From positions 637,501 to 701,500 of the forward strand of contig JAIUJO010000087.1 of NCBI GenBank assembly GCA_023846275.1: a stretch of 64,000 nt of DNA. Reading direction: 5' to 3'. Within the stretch, counting starts at the first letter, position 1. Each line of letters begins with the position of its first letter. Position numbers and translations under genes: made by a program. Source of the DNA: Vanilla planifolia (lineage: Eukaryota; Streptophyta; Magnoliopsida; Asparagales; Orchidaceae). The notes beneath the pieces are model-generated. The model was not told where the DNA came from. It saw nothing but the letters and a program-made list of their open reading frames with translations, and searched no databases. Positions 13,000-27,170 of the stretch are shown here, in pieces.

Positions 13000-15900
13000 A
13001 ATAATCTTAAAACATTCACTCAAATTCACATCAAAACAACTTACGTGCATGAAGAAACCTGTTAAGAAAGATTTACAAAATTTTCCTTCAATTTAATAAG
13101 TTCCTTTTGCAACATAAGAGAATAAATTTTTTTGACATCTGCATTTTTTTGTTAAGATTAATTTAAAACATCAATGTAAGAATTGCTTACAAATAATAGT
13201 TTTCACCGTAAACATGCTTGTTTCTTATATCATTTAGAAAATAAATGTGTTACTATGCTGCCTCTAAGAGTGACTCATTACTTTGAAAGTTTCATGCCTC
13301 TTATAGCCCATGAATATGTTATTCATGCTTGTTTCTTTTCACTTTTAAATTAGCATAATGTTCATTAGCTTCATTATTTATTTAGTTATTAATTAATGCA
13401 TTTATATAAATTATCACCACATTTAAAAATTGAGATATCACCAAGACATCAATTAAACATTGCACCATTGATTGACAAACTTAGTTTGGGAGTACATGAT
13501 GTTACTTTCCTTTTCTATTCGTTTTGCTTCTTCTCTTTCTAGTATAAAATAGTGATTTGGAACAAATTATCTCCAAATAAGTTAAATCTTTCATTTCTTC
13601 ACAACAAGATGCAAAGTGTAAAAGTTTTTGTCCTCTTAGGTTAAGTTGAACAATTGACATGACCTATGACCCCTATCACCAAAAATAATGCTAGGACAGA
13701 CAAAAATGTTTAGAAAATTATTGTTTATGATTCCAAAAAAACTTTTAAAAAAGTTTTCCACAGTACATAATGTTTCCAAAGAAATAGAGGACAAACTACA
13801 ATGTTAATAGATATTAGACAAAAATCACCACAAAAAACAAGACAATGATCTTGTATTAAGAACTTCTACATTTAAACCAACCCATTATGACAACAGTTAA
13901 AAGGGCTACACTTGCTATATGAGGATGAAGAGGTGCCTTTTTTAAATATTAACATAAATGATTTTTGCTATCCAACAATTATTTTGATCATTTGAAATCC
14001 TTGATTTATAAACATACAATTATGGAATAAACAACAATTAAACGAAACAGAAAAAAGTACACAAAGCACGTAATGGTTTCAAATGGGTCTACCAAGAGCA
14101 CAATCCCTTCATTAAACCATTATCGACCTAGTCAACTTCCACTATACTAGCAACGTTTCCCATATGGTGGGCATACTAGAAATCCTTGCGACAAGTTTAT
14201 CAATCACTGATTCAACACAACACCTATGAGGTTATAGTGATTAGCCAGCCTTGACCATAAAACAACAACAATTATGGTATTTGAAAGATTAAAATTTATA
14301 ACACAGAAAATGTTTTACACCTTTTATGTTAATCCATTTTTCAAAAAAGTGACATAATATCTAAATGTATGGTGAAGATATTACTATACTTAGAATCAAC
14401 TAAATAAAGATAATAGAAGAAAATGTGTTTATCCATCTATTGTAAGATAAAAAATAGTCCTACCTATATTCTTAATGAACCTCTCATTTTTAAAAGCAAG
14501 TCGAATAGTTTTATTTGTTTTCCTAGAGTAATTAAACTAGCCATTATGAACTTAGTAATTTTTTTATAAACTTGCAATCATTAGAACATTTTTGTGTAAT
14601 AGTTAGATAGAGCTCATTACTTTAATGAACTAGCCATTTCATAATTACATATTTGCAGCATAAGTTTGTCATTCAAGTTTGACATAAATGAAGAGACAAT
14701 AAAAGGAAAACCTTTATTACCTTTTTATGTTTTTAATTTTTTTTCTAAATGATCACTCAAATTGTACAAGAATAATAAATTTATTGCATTAAGCTAAGTC
14801 GATCTTAAAAATATAAAAAGGGGGACATATATGTTGATTTGTTAGGATTGTTTTGTACTATATATTCTCACCATAATATTATAATGTTTTGTTAACAAAT
14901 TTTACCATAACAAAAAGTCATACACATAAAGAGAATATGATATTTTTTATAATGACATTGTAACATTTTTTTCCTTTAGTCCTCCATGTAGTGAACCAAA
15001 AGAAATGATTCACACAAGTAGAACATTCTACTTTGTACTATTTCATATGAAAGTTATGCAAAAACAAAAAACAAAATGCCTCCACTTACGTGGAAGATAC
15101 AACATTCTAATAATAAGAGGCTTGTCATTCAATGTTAAGTGAACAATCAAATCAAAGTTACAAATTATATAATACATGTTAAACTCAATTACAGTTTAGT
15201 AATGACTTCAGATTCTCATAAGAAATAAAAATTTTACACCTATGAAAAAGAGCTTGTATAAATATCATATGTTGGATAGGTCAACTTTTAGAACATTAAA
15301 AAGAATGTGATAACATAGATAGCTTGTAAAACTATATTAACACTACATGTTTCTATCTCAAATGATAGTCATATATACATAATGAGATCATTTTAAATGT
15401 ATGAACAATTTATAGCTCTAATTTTTACTAATAAATTAATTCAAGACTAGATTGTAAATATGTAACATTAGTCATCATATTTGTTGACCATAAATTAAGG
15501 TAAGCATTAAGCTTACTTTAAACTTATTTTCATAATTTATGTCATATATTTTGAATCTATGATATTTTGTGTTGAATGTCATGTGTTCTAAAGCTAAACA
15601 TGTTAAATGAAGCTTAAGAAAATTATTTAATTGGGATGATTGCTTCATTATTTTAAAGTAACTATAGCTTATCTACAATTGAAATGTTTAATTGTTTTAC
15701 TAATTAAAATATAATGAACATAAGATCATGAAATTGTTTAGCAACAACATTTGAAGCAAACCCACTAGACCCTATATCAGGATGTTAATGGATCCACTAA
15801 GACGAGCAATCAATCTTCAGTGAAACTTAAGGTGTATGTATGCCATGCTGCACTGCAATTTTTCGCTTTCATTAGTTATTACTAAATATTCATAATAGCT
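13000..15900. other. Unrecognised sequence, possible LTR scrap near 13.95-14.3 kb
   Basis: No coding family was recognised. A less AT-rich stretch at about 14,060-14,270, read on the minus strand, resembles the downstream end of a plant Copia LTR (ACCCATTTGAAACCATTACG followed by a GCTTTGTGTACTTTTTT run), but I found no partner repeat and no element body beside it. Confidence 0.3.
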
Positions 15901-18900
15901 CAACAAATAATTACTAGATTATCTTTAAAGAGTTATCTCAAATAATTTTTTAGTTTACTCTACAAAATTGTATTTAAAAATTTAAACGCAAATGTCTCCA
16001 CCTCATTTTGTATTTTTTATTCAATTTGTGCATTGATATAGTTTTTATACTATTCATTATGATTTTAATGTTTTTTAATTTATTTATTTTTAATATTAAA
16101 TATTATAATTTATTTATTGAGACAATATTTTGTGTCCACTACAAAAATATAATTTTTAAGGTTTTAAATTTCCTTTAGATATCGAAATTTTTTATTTTTG
16201 TGCAATTTATTTTTTTTAATTTGTTGTTAGAATTAGACAAGTTTTGTTCACAATGTATGCACATAGTTTTTAACATTTTTAGTGTTAAGTTACAATAATG
16301 ACATTTATATGTTAAAATTCGTAACAAATTTCTATTTGCAAAATTATGTTTATTTGTTTTGCATTAATAAAAAATGTACATGCTAATGCATTTTCAAGAT
16401 TTTCAAATCTTTTGTAAGATAATTTTTCTCTTTTTTACTAAAATTATATTATCATATTTTTTAATGAGTTAATTAATTCTTAAAATAATACAATTAAACT
16501 TTTAAGTTTTTTCTATCAGTAGTAATAAGAAAACCTTTTTGTTGATGCAAAAGGTCAGAATCTTATCTCATGAATATATTAAATAGATAAATTTTATATG
16601 TCTATTATTTATTAATATTTCATTTTTTTTTTAATTTTTCTAACTTGGGAGATTTTTAATTCACTATTGTTTTTAATGTCATGATTTATATCATTAAATT
16701 ATATCACATAACATACCTACTTCTAATTAAATAATCAATAAATTCACATTTTATATAAAAGAAAGTGAACTTTTAACAAATGTTTGATTAGTGTATCATG
16801 TAAATTTTTTTAACTTATGGATAATTTTCTCACGTCATTTGCATAAACATTTAATATTTAAAATAATCAATTTTTAATTGTTTTTTATTTTCATATAACA
16901 ACTTTGGTCTTTGGACATTTTTTAAAACAAATATTCTGAATATTAATTCTAAAATCTATTTACACCTTATTTTTTTTTTTAGTTGTTTCATTATTACCAT
17001 TTTTTCTACCTTTCAACTTTCTAGATTTCTCAATTTACAACATAATGTTTATTTTTCTTGCATTATTAGCAAAACTTTTTGTTAATATACTATCCAGATA
17101 TTTTAATAACCTTTACTTTTTTAATATTTATCAAACAAATTTTATGTATTTTTTAAATCCCTTTTATAATCTAGTGTTAAAGATAATCCTTACAAAAAAT
17201 GCTATGCACATGTGTTTGATTTGTGTGAACCAATAAGTAAATCTTAATACATAGTTTCCTAAGTTTTTGAAATGCCAAATTTCTTAACAATGTTTATTAT
17301 ATTTAATATTTTATTATAAAAAATTAACATTTGAAAACATTGTTTTATTAACAAAATTTGTTTCATTTCAGCAATATATTTAAGTATTATATCATAAATT
17401 TTCATTATATTACCACTTTTTCCTTTTTCCTTTTGTTTTTCATTTTTCTATCTCTAGTAAAATATTTATAATTCATAAGTTAGTAAAAATAAACTTTTGT
17501 CGACTTACACATTTAATTATGTGTGATAAACGAGTAATTTTTGTAAACATCTTTTTTTAATTTTTTGTGATATATTTAATTTGATTATTATTCATTATCA
17601 ATTTTTCATATTTTATATTTTTTTTTGGAACATTTTTTTTCTATCTTTAATACAATTTTTTTATTTAATTTTAATTTTTGGTTATTGTTATTTTATTATA
17701 TGAATTATTTATGATTAAGTAATGTTTTTTTTTGTGGGGACTTTTATTTTAATTTAAAAGTTTCCTTGCTCTCCATAATAATTTTCAAATAGGATTTGTG
17801 CGTAGCTTTCATCAAATTGTTTATTTTTTGATTCCTTCATTAAAGAGTATTTTTTCTAATATATTAATTACATCTTTTTGGATATTTGAAAATCATCTTT
17901 TTAATTCATATAATGTTGATAGGTAAATGAATTTTAATAAAATATAAAAAAAGAAAATATAAGTAGTTTTTGACCTTTAAATTTTTTTATTAGTATAACT
18001 TGTTATTTCATTATGTTTTCTAATTTTTGGTTCCAATATCTACAAGTTTTCTTTGAAAAGACATTATATTCTTTTTATATTATGTGCATTGTAATTCAAG
18101 TAGACAAGTCATAATTGAATGATTATATTATATTTTTATTTACAAAAATTTGAAAAATGCTTAACAAATTGTTTTTTGGTGAATATTTAGTAATTTTTTT
18201 AATATTTTAGTTACAACATATATCTCCTTCCATTAGATGTAAATTACTATTTTTATTCCATTTTATATAACATATTGTTGACAAGTTATACACATTGTTT
18301 TAAATATTTTAATTTTTAACTTTAGCATTATTTTTAAAATTTTTATTTCTTTAACCACATTTCTTAAAATCTTTTTATTTTTAAATATTTTTTGGTATTA
18401 AATTTACAGCAATGGTATTTTGCATTAGCAAAGTACAAGTAATATTTTGTTTTTGTCATGTAGTCAAAGCTTTACATTGTAAACTTTATGTATCCCAATA
18501 ATTTCATATTATTTTTTTATTCTTTCTTTTTTAACATATTCAAAAGTATTCACTATGCCTATATTAAGAAAAATATCATTTTTATCACATATGTTTTTTA
18601 TTAAACATTTTAATATAATTATTGTTTCTTTAATTTTTAACTTTTCCATTCTTTCATTTTTTGTGATCATTATTTATCATCAATTCCTTTCACAATTTTA
18701 TTTAATGATTTAAAAAAGTACAATATTATTTACAATTGGTTTCTCATCATTGTCTATGGTTTTAGGTAACATAAGGATATGCTTTCCTATGGTTTTTAAG
18801 AAACCATTTTCTTGAATGTGATGCATTGTCGAATATTTTAATTTCAAATACTTTTCTACTTTTTATCTATTATTAAATTCTAATTTATTATTTATTTATT

Positions 18901-19773
18901 AAATACTGAATGTAATTATCCTTTTTATTTGAAATGCTAAACTAATTTTTTTATGCATTAAACTTTTAATAGTAATGGTAGTTGTTTTTTTTTCATGTTC
19001 AAAATGTGTTTTTGCACTAAACTATTTTTTTGTTATAATGTTGATAAAATTTTATCATAATGTTTTTTTAAGTTTTAATACTTTTATTTTGAAATAAATT
19101 TTTCTTGATCAAATTACCCCAAAGTGTTGTTTTAAATTTGTATGTACCGAAACTTTTAAAATTTTAGCTAGGTATCTATTGAAATTTTTCAGTTTTTATT
19201 TGTAAAAAACTATTTTGTATTTATTCTAACAAACATACAATATTTGTTTTGAAGCTTTTCATTTTATATTATACAAAGTTTTTTTTTCAAAAACATAATG
19301 TATATTTATTTTGATAATTTTTATTATTTTGTGTAAAACATTTTTTAGATATTAAAAATTCATATTTATAATTAATTTTGTTGTACATTTGATGTGATGA
19401 TGATAAAGTCAATCTAAATATTTGCTCACACTTTCTTGAGCTTTGTATTATATTTGTTAAATCTCAAGATTAATGGTAGCAGTTTGAGTTTTTTTGGAGC
19501 AAAGCTACAACTTAAATAAATAATAAATTTAGATGGCTTAAATTACTAACTTTGGAGCCAACAATAATTTGATTTGTGGGATTGCTAATGCACCAAAAGT
19601 ATATTTCTAAATCTTTATGGATAGCTTCTTAAATCATGTAATTTCTATGCAATTATGACACAAATGATTATCATTTTGTATTTATATTTAGGTGTGTATT
19701 TAAGTTGTATTTCAATAGCATTTGTTTTTTAATTAAGATATTTGACTTTTAAAATCATTTAATTGTTGAAATA

Positions 19774-19791
19774 ATATATATATATATATAT
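19774..19791. repeat. (AT)n microsatellite
   Basis: A short uninterrupted run of about nine AT dinucleotides stands at the left edge of the island at 19.8-20.5 kb. Confidence 0.85.
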
Positions 19792-19799
19792 TTTGAAAT

Positions 19800-20560
19800 C
19801 TTTTCAATATTTTTTGCACCACAAAGCCCAAAAGGACTTGAGTCCTATCTATGGTTCACAATATAGGCATGGGACATGAGTAGCTACACACTACGAGCTC
19901 TACAAAAATCGAGAGAGGATTGCTCAGATTATCGATTTAAGCCATAAGGGTTTTAGTAATTTTGGTTCAATTTATTCAGGGCATAACCCCTTAATCTGCT
20001 TAATCATAGGGAATCAAGAGGGACTCATGAATCTGTTAAGAAATTGGGATAAGTCAAACTCATATTTACATATATGACTTGGTGACCTAGGTCATAGCTT
20101 TCTGAGAACATTATGGAATTGCCAATGTTAATAGGCTGAATCATAACGAAGTTATTATCAGCATAACTCACATGAACTATTTTGCATTGTGAAACAAAAA
20201 GAATGCTGTTGCCATACTTAGGTTTTTCAGCACCAATTGATCGCATATTGTTGCTATCAGATGGTCTAGATTATGCCAGTATTGGTGAAACGTTTACTTA
20301 AAGGTAACCATTCATTTGGAATGTTTGATTAAGCTACTTAATGTCTCTCTCCCTTCATAAATAATAACCAATTTAACATCACCGTCGATCTAGCTTTTTA
20401 ATCTGATGTTCTAGGCCTTATCCCAATATGATTAAATATAAATCGTTTATCAATTATTCTTCAAACAGCATTTGCTTTGAGCACCTAGAATGAAATAGTA
20501 GTTGTACCATCATTTTCATTCATATTACTTGTGATGGCTATTTTTCAAAAAAAAATTTAA
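19800..20560. other. Higher-GC island in the AT-rich block, unrecognised
   Basis: Base composition changes abruptly here to ordinary mixed sequence. A 73-codon minus-strand frame lies at 20,025-20,246. It reads like a real protein fragment (for example KPKYGNSILFVSQCKIVHVS) but matches no family I can name. The sharp edges suggest a later insertion or a slowly decaying fragment. It may be part of a mobile element or a gene remnant. Confidence 0.35.
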
Positions 20561-23084
20561 TTTGAGCTATTAGAGGAACCATTTTTAGCCATTAGTATTG
20601 CAACACTTTTATTAAAGATTTAAAAAATGTAGAAATTATTTTATGCAAAAATTGTAAAGTTTAATAATTATTTTGTATAGTCATAAACTTTTGTGCTATT
20701 AGGTGTCTTATTGGAGTATCTGTATGTATTTGCTTTACTCACTACATGAAAATGAGTGAGTATCGATTAATCATCAGGGGTAGATGTATGCACTAGTTTT
20801 GGCTCAACCATTTAAAACTCTATGTATTTCATTTAATACTGAACAATCTCATTTTAAAAAAATAATTTTTACTTTTATGTATAAAAATTTTTCGAAAAAA
20901 ATTTTAGAAAAAAAAAATTTGATAAATACATAATTCATCCATGTAGCCTTTTATATTTTGTGTCATATAATTTATAATAAATTTCACATGTTAGTTGACT
21001 TCATCTCTTACTAAATGTTTGTCATGCTTGTTAAAATAAGAATAATATTTTCAATAAAATGTTAAAAGAATTTTTAATATTTTTGTTATTATTTTATGTT
21101 CATGTTTTTTTTAAAATTTTATATTTTTGACATTTTTACTTACAACATGGTCATTGTTTTTCTTATTTTGTTAACTTGTTTAATTTTTTTAGATATTTTT
21201 AATATTTTGCAATACTAGTCAAAGATATTTTCTTCTTTTGACAATTCTTTGTTACATTTATCATGGTTAAGTTTCAATTATTTGATTTAAAAATTTATAC
21301 AATTTTTTTAATTGGTAGAATCACTTGTTATTTGTAATAACTCAATTATGATGCTTGTAACAATGAAAGAAATCTTTTATTATTCAAGATATTTTTTATT
21401 CAGCATGTTTATAAAAAAATAAAATTTTTTGTAAAATTTTGTTCAAATAATTACTGTGTTTTATAATTATATTATTCTAAAAGTTGTATATATTTTTATG
21501 TTATTAAACATAGTTGCTTACAATAAGTTTTTTTTACTTGGCTAAGAAATTTTATGTTTTTTAATGATCTCTTTATACTATATTATATTTTATGGAAATG
21601 ATAAACTATCCATCTTTCTATTTATTGTTGACTTTTTTATTTGGACATCTTAAAATTAAAAATGTTCACTATCATGTAATATTATATTGATATATTAAAA
21701 TTTCCATAAAATCTTTTAAATAATGTTTAATTATTTTGCTCATTTTATTAAATAAATAATTTTTATATTGTTTTGAATAATTTATGTATTAATATTTTAT
21801 ATTATTTAGTTTCTAAAATTGATTAGATTAAGTTTTTAGAAACTTTTTTTCTTTTTATACATTTTATATTTTTTAATTAATTGCTTATTTTAGGCAATAC
21901 TTTTTCTAAAAATTTGTCATGCTCATAATATATATACCTTTGTTGTCAACTTCACAAAAATATATTTTCTACTATTCCATGTACCTTATTATCTTTATGA
22001 TTGATATAACTTTTTTTTGAAAAAACTTCTCTCAAATTTAAGTCTTATTAGCCTTAAATGATTAGGAAAACCGTTTCTCAATGTACTACAATGAAATTTT
22101 TATGATCTTTTACCTTTTTAGTACAACTAATATATGTTTTTTAATTTTGCAAATAGTGGTTGTAACTTTAGGACAATTAGTTTCCAAAATTAGTTATATG
22201 TTTCAAAACATCTGATGTGTTTAAAATATAATAAAAACAGGAGACTTATATCAAAAAAATTTTATTTTACAAAACATTTTGAATATCAGTCAATATTTAA
22301 AATCAAATATTTTTTTTCGCAATTTGTTGAAATTATTTTATAAATTTTCATAGCAATTATTTTTTTAATTCTTCACACTTGTCCACCTGCATGTTGTGTG
22401 TTCATGGTTTTAAATATTTCCATCAATTAGTTGACATTATAATAAAACAAATATTAAAAATATTGTTCTTTTTTAAAAAAAATTTTATTCAAAAATTTAA
22501 TGTAATTAGAATCTTTGGAGAATTTTAATTATCTATATGAAATTTTTTTAATTTGAAAATACAATTTGTCAATAATGTAGTTTTTTAAGTACAATTATAA
22601 CTAAATATGTCAATAATTTGTTATCAATAACATTTCCTTAAATTATGATTTAACTATGCACTTATTAATTGACGTGATATTTTTATTGTTTTGCTCTTTA
22701 CTAATTTGTTATGTAGACTTTTTAAACAATATATTCATACGTTAATAGTTTTATTGTATTAATATTTATACATTTCTTTCTTTTATCTTATATTTTTGCT
22801 AACTGCTTTCTTACATTTATAAAGGATTTTCTATTGTTGATATTTTGAAAAAATTTTATACAAAGCTTAATATTTAGTATTATTATATTACTCTTATAAA
22901 TTGCAATTGTCAAATAATATGGTCAACTTTTGTATCTTAAAAACATATACTACTTAAAACTATTTTATTAATTATTTTGGTTGAGGTATTATCATGTTGA
23001 CTTCCTATTTCTCAATCTCAATTATCTTATTAATTTAAGATTTATTTTTCATACTACATTAACATTTTTTAAAATAATTTTAAT

Positions 23085-23780
23085 ATTTTAATTTCTTATT
23101 AACTATAAAAAAATGTAAAATTTTATGGAAAAAAATAATTATAAAAATGACACAATTGATTAAAATTATTTAGAAAATGTTACGAAAATTTTTTTCATAA
23201 AAGTAATTTTTCAAAATACATTAACGGAATTAAAAAATTTAAAAAAAATATCAATATTATTAAACATTTAAATGGTTCAAATTACATCTAAGACAAAAAA
23301 ATTTACCAGCACACCTTTCTATTTAAAAGATTTAAGAACAAAAATAGAAATACAAAAGTCTATAAAAATTTAAAATTTATAATATACTTAAAATAATAAA
23401 AATTTACAAAAATATCTATAACAATAAGTGGATGACTTTTTGTAAACAATTCTATAAAGTAACACAAGCAAAACATTTTTGAATTTTAAAAAAATATAAT
23501 AAATATAATGAACTATCAAAAGTTGTTATCATTTTATGTGTATGATGTCACAAAGCATTTTATGCATATTCATAAAAATAAAAAATGTGAAATTATAAGT
23601 AAATCTTTTTCATTATTTTTCAAATTTATAATATAAAAAATAAATTACACCAAACTAGCATAAGAAAAGGTTAACTAATGTAATAATTAAGTTTACAGGA
23701 TAATGTAATAAAACTAAAAAAATGTGGCAGTAGCCCAAATTATTGTACAAAATTGTTATTTTCAAACAAACAATTGCATT
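23085..23780. other. A-rich sub-block (strand-composition switch)
   Basis: The plus strand switches here from T-dominated to A-dominated and switches back at about 23.78 kb. For example, the line 23,101-23,160 has about 35 A and 17 T, while lines before and after are T-dominated. A similar A-rich block lies at about 28,130-28,640. Inversion, or insertion in the opposite orientation, of the same kind of AT-rich DNA is the simplest reading. Confidence 0.45.
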
Positions 23781-26599
23781 TCTTTAAATATTTCACATTT
23801 CAGGCTAAACTGATTACTATTTTTTTTCTTAATTTATAAATATGTCAAAATAATCTTATGGAAAAGAAATTGATGCACAACATTTTTTATATTTTATGAA
23901 AGAAAATCGAAGATTTAATATATTTTTTTAGATTTGTAATTATTATTATAATGAAGTTACACTTTTTCTTGTATGCTTGCATCTCAAATGTTTTGTGATA
24001 CATGTACTCCTGTGTTGACAAAATACAATTTTTTCCTCATTAATTAAAATTTTGGTTAAAAAGTTTGATATATTTTTATTTTGCATATAAAATATTAGAT
24101 TTTGACAAGTTGCATTAATAGTAATAAATGTTTCAGATTTTTTATTGTCATAAAAACATTATGAATTTTTATATTTTTTACTTTTTGATAAATATTTTTT
24201 CTTTGCAAAACTTTCTTATTTAAAATTATTTTGAACATTTATAATGATATATTACACAACAAAAAATAAAATTTAATTTAAGTTTATATTTATTATTTTT
24301 TAAGAAATATATTGATCATTTGATATTTTTTCAAAACGAAATGCTCTTAACTTTAACAATTTTTTACTCTTTTTGCAATTGTGAAAATCATTCCCATTAT
24401 AATTTACTAATCATAATTTTTGGCATTTCAAATCTTGTAATGTTATTGTTATTTTGAATTTATTTAGTGTTTTATACATTATTTTCTCTATTCTTTAGTT
24501 ATAAATTTGATTTTAGAAACTATACATATTTACTCAATTTTATAGCAAATTTAAAAAAATTGAATTTTTATGTTGAATTAAGCATTTATAATTCATTTTT
24601 ATTTTTCACATTAGAATAATAAATATGTACTTTACCTTTCTTTGAGAAGTTTTCTAAGAAAAATGTTTTTTTCTTTATCAATATGATTTATTAGAATGAT
24701 GTACTTTTGGTATACACTTGAATATTATCTATGTTGACATTTTTCGTTTTCACATCATTCTTATTGTTTATTGGGATAAAACTTTGTAACATTTCTTAAA
24801 TAAAAAATTTTATATTTAAAACAATGTACCAATAATCATTCAAGCTTGACGATGCACTATTATGAATGGTATTTCTTCATACTTACTTGTCTTTATTGAT
24901 AATATGCTATATCAGGATAATTTAGTTAACAATTCAAAAACTTTATGATGTGAAATGAGCAATTGAAAATTTGTCTAACAAGATTTCCTTGGTTTTTTCG
25001 CAGTTGAACAACAAACTTTTGAAAATTAGCATCTTATCATTGTGACAAAAAAAATCAAACTTTATGCCAATTACTATTTATGAATGTATAGTATTTGAGT
25101 TTTATCCATGTTCAATATGGTCCTACTTTATAATGTAATATTATAACAATATCTTTTCTATTGGTTATCTGATTGACTAACCATTTTTGTAATTTTTCTA
25201 GTTCTATGGTTGCCCTCAATATAATTGATGTACCAATCCACCTTAATTGTTTTAATCACTTGCTTAATTTGCTAAGGATTTTTTCTAACTTTAATGGAAG
25301 TTTTTGGAGACCTAGGACAATTCTAAGATATGCAATGTGGTTGAATTCAGTCATTAGCATGCAAACCTATTGCGATTTACACTTCCAGACACTTTGTGAC
25401 TAAAACGACACCTGCTTCCATATTAGAGCAATGGATATCTAATTAGACAATAAATTTTTATATTTTACCTTTCTAATCCCAAATGACTCCTGCAACTATA
25501 AACCACCCCTTCGTACAACATTTCTGTACATTAAGTTTGACTTTTCTAATAAGTGGCAAGCTCTACTTGACTAACATGTATGTTGTAAACCACATTTAAC
25601 ATAATGGTTGATACAGTCCCAATTGTACCAATGCCAAATTTTCTTAAATATTTTGTTTAAGAAAAACATATTTGAAAATTTTATTGCAACTATTGATCAT
25701 GTTTTTTATAAAGCTCATATTTGGCTAACTAGTATCCTTATTTGCCTTAATATTCCTTGCTTTTAAAGCATTTCTTTTCATTGCTTGACCATTTATATAC
25801 TTTTTATGCACTTAATATTACCCTTTAGATGTTGAAGTAATTTGTTATGTTATATTTCATATTTCTAAACACTTTAGCATTTTCATAGGAAAGAATATTT
25901 CTTGTAAATTAGACATGCAAAAAGGTTTTAATTTGATCAATTCTCTATTTTCAATGATGAAATTTTATATTTTAATATTCTTTGTTTTTTTACTTAAACT
26001 AAGAAGTTTTGCTCACAATGACAAAAAAATTGTTTTCAAAAATATTATGTAAAAATTTTGAACATTTTAATTATTAAATTACACTTACAATATAATTTTT
26101 CGACTTTTACATTTTTTATTCTCATCACTTTCATTCTTCTTTGTTAATCATTACAAAAATGATAAACAATATTCTAATACCTAATCTTTTTTTTTAAATT
26201 CCTATAAAAATAGTTGTATTATTAATAAAATACTTCTCATATATTTAATATTGAATAATTAGAATATTCACGTAGAAAATTAGTTTTTACATGATTTCTT
26301 ATTGTATTGAGAAAACAAGTTTTTTATTACATTGAAATGTTATTATCTAGCTACTAATATTGTAATTTTTATCATTTTATTTTTTTATTGTTAGCATTTG
26401 AATCATACAATTTATATGCCCTAAATTATAAAAACAATTATTATCAATACATTTTGTAATTAAAATATTTTACCTATTACAACAAAGTTTTCGAAATCGA
26501 TTTTTTGAAATAATTTTGGAATTTTGACAAAACTAGTATTAGAATTTAACTTTTAATTTTTATTCAAATATTTACCATTGCTTTAAAACATGAAAGATT

Positions 26600-27170
26600 G
26601 TAAAGTTGCATGTAGTCTTAAAGGCAAAATTTTCTTAAATTCCAAAACTTTAGAAAGCTCTCATCAAATTTGATGAAGCATAATATCCTCATCTTGCTTT
26701 AGCATACTGAATGATAGTAATGCAAGTGAAGGCAAAGGTCTTTCCAGATGTTCATATATCCCCATGTATTGAAGATATCTTGCAAATTCAAATAAAATTT
26801 ATAAGTAAATCTGAAGCCTTTTAGCCTTTAAGTTTTACTAAACTTCAAAATAATAAAATTTGAGCACATATAAAATGAAGGCAATTAAGTGAAAGACCTT
26901 TTGATGTAATTTCTTTGCATTAGTCTTCTATCAAATATTTTTCATTTGTTACAAACCATAAAATTCTACAAAGCTCTCACCAAACTATATGGAACTCAGT
27001 ATCATTATTAATGGATAATATATGCAATGTTCACAATGCAACTAGTGGTGTAGAGTTTTCCTAAAGCCCCTTTATCGTTACGCGTTAAAGACATTGCACA
27101 AAATTTAAAACAAATCTATATGTAAATCTAAAACTATGTACCCTTTAAATTTTATTACCACTTTTGAGAT
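26600..27170. repeat. Decayed direct tandem duplication, period ~316 bp
   Basis: Two anchors repeat at nearly the same offset. AAGCTCTCATCAAA at 26,655 matches AAGCTCTCACCAAA at 26,971 (offset 316), and AGTAAATCTGAA near 26,804 matches TGTAAATCTAAA at 27,121 (offset about 317). Weaker matches join them, for example CCTTTAAGTTTTACTA and CCTTTAAATTTTATTA. A partial third unit may begin after 27,170 (TTTTCTATTAAACAC). The constant offset over about 160 bp supports an old tandem repeat rather than chance similarity of AT-rich DNA. Confidence 0.6.

Noticed and set aside
17045-17236. 63-codon Phe/Leu/Asn-rich frame like a membrane protein
   Set aside because: Its composition is what T-rich DNA encodes in any frame. 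There are no motifs and no supporting context.
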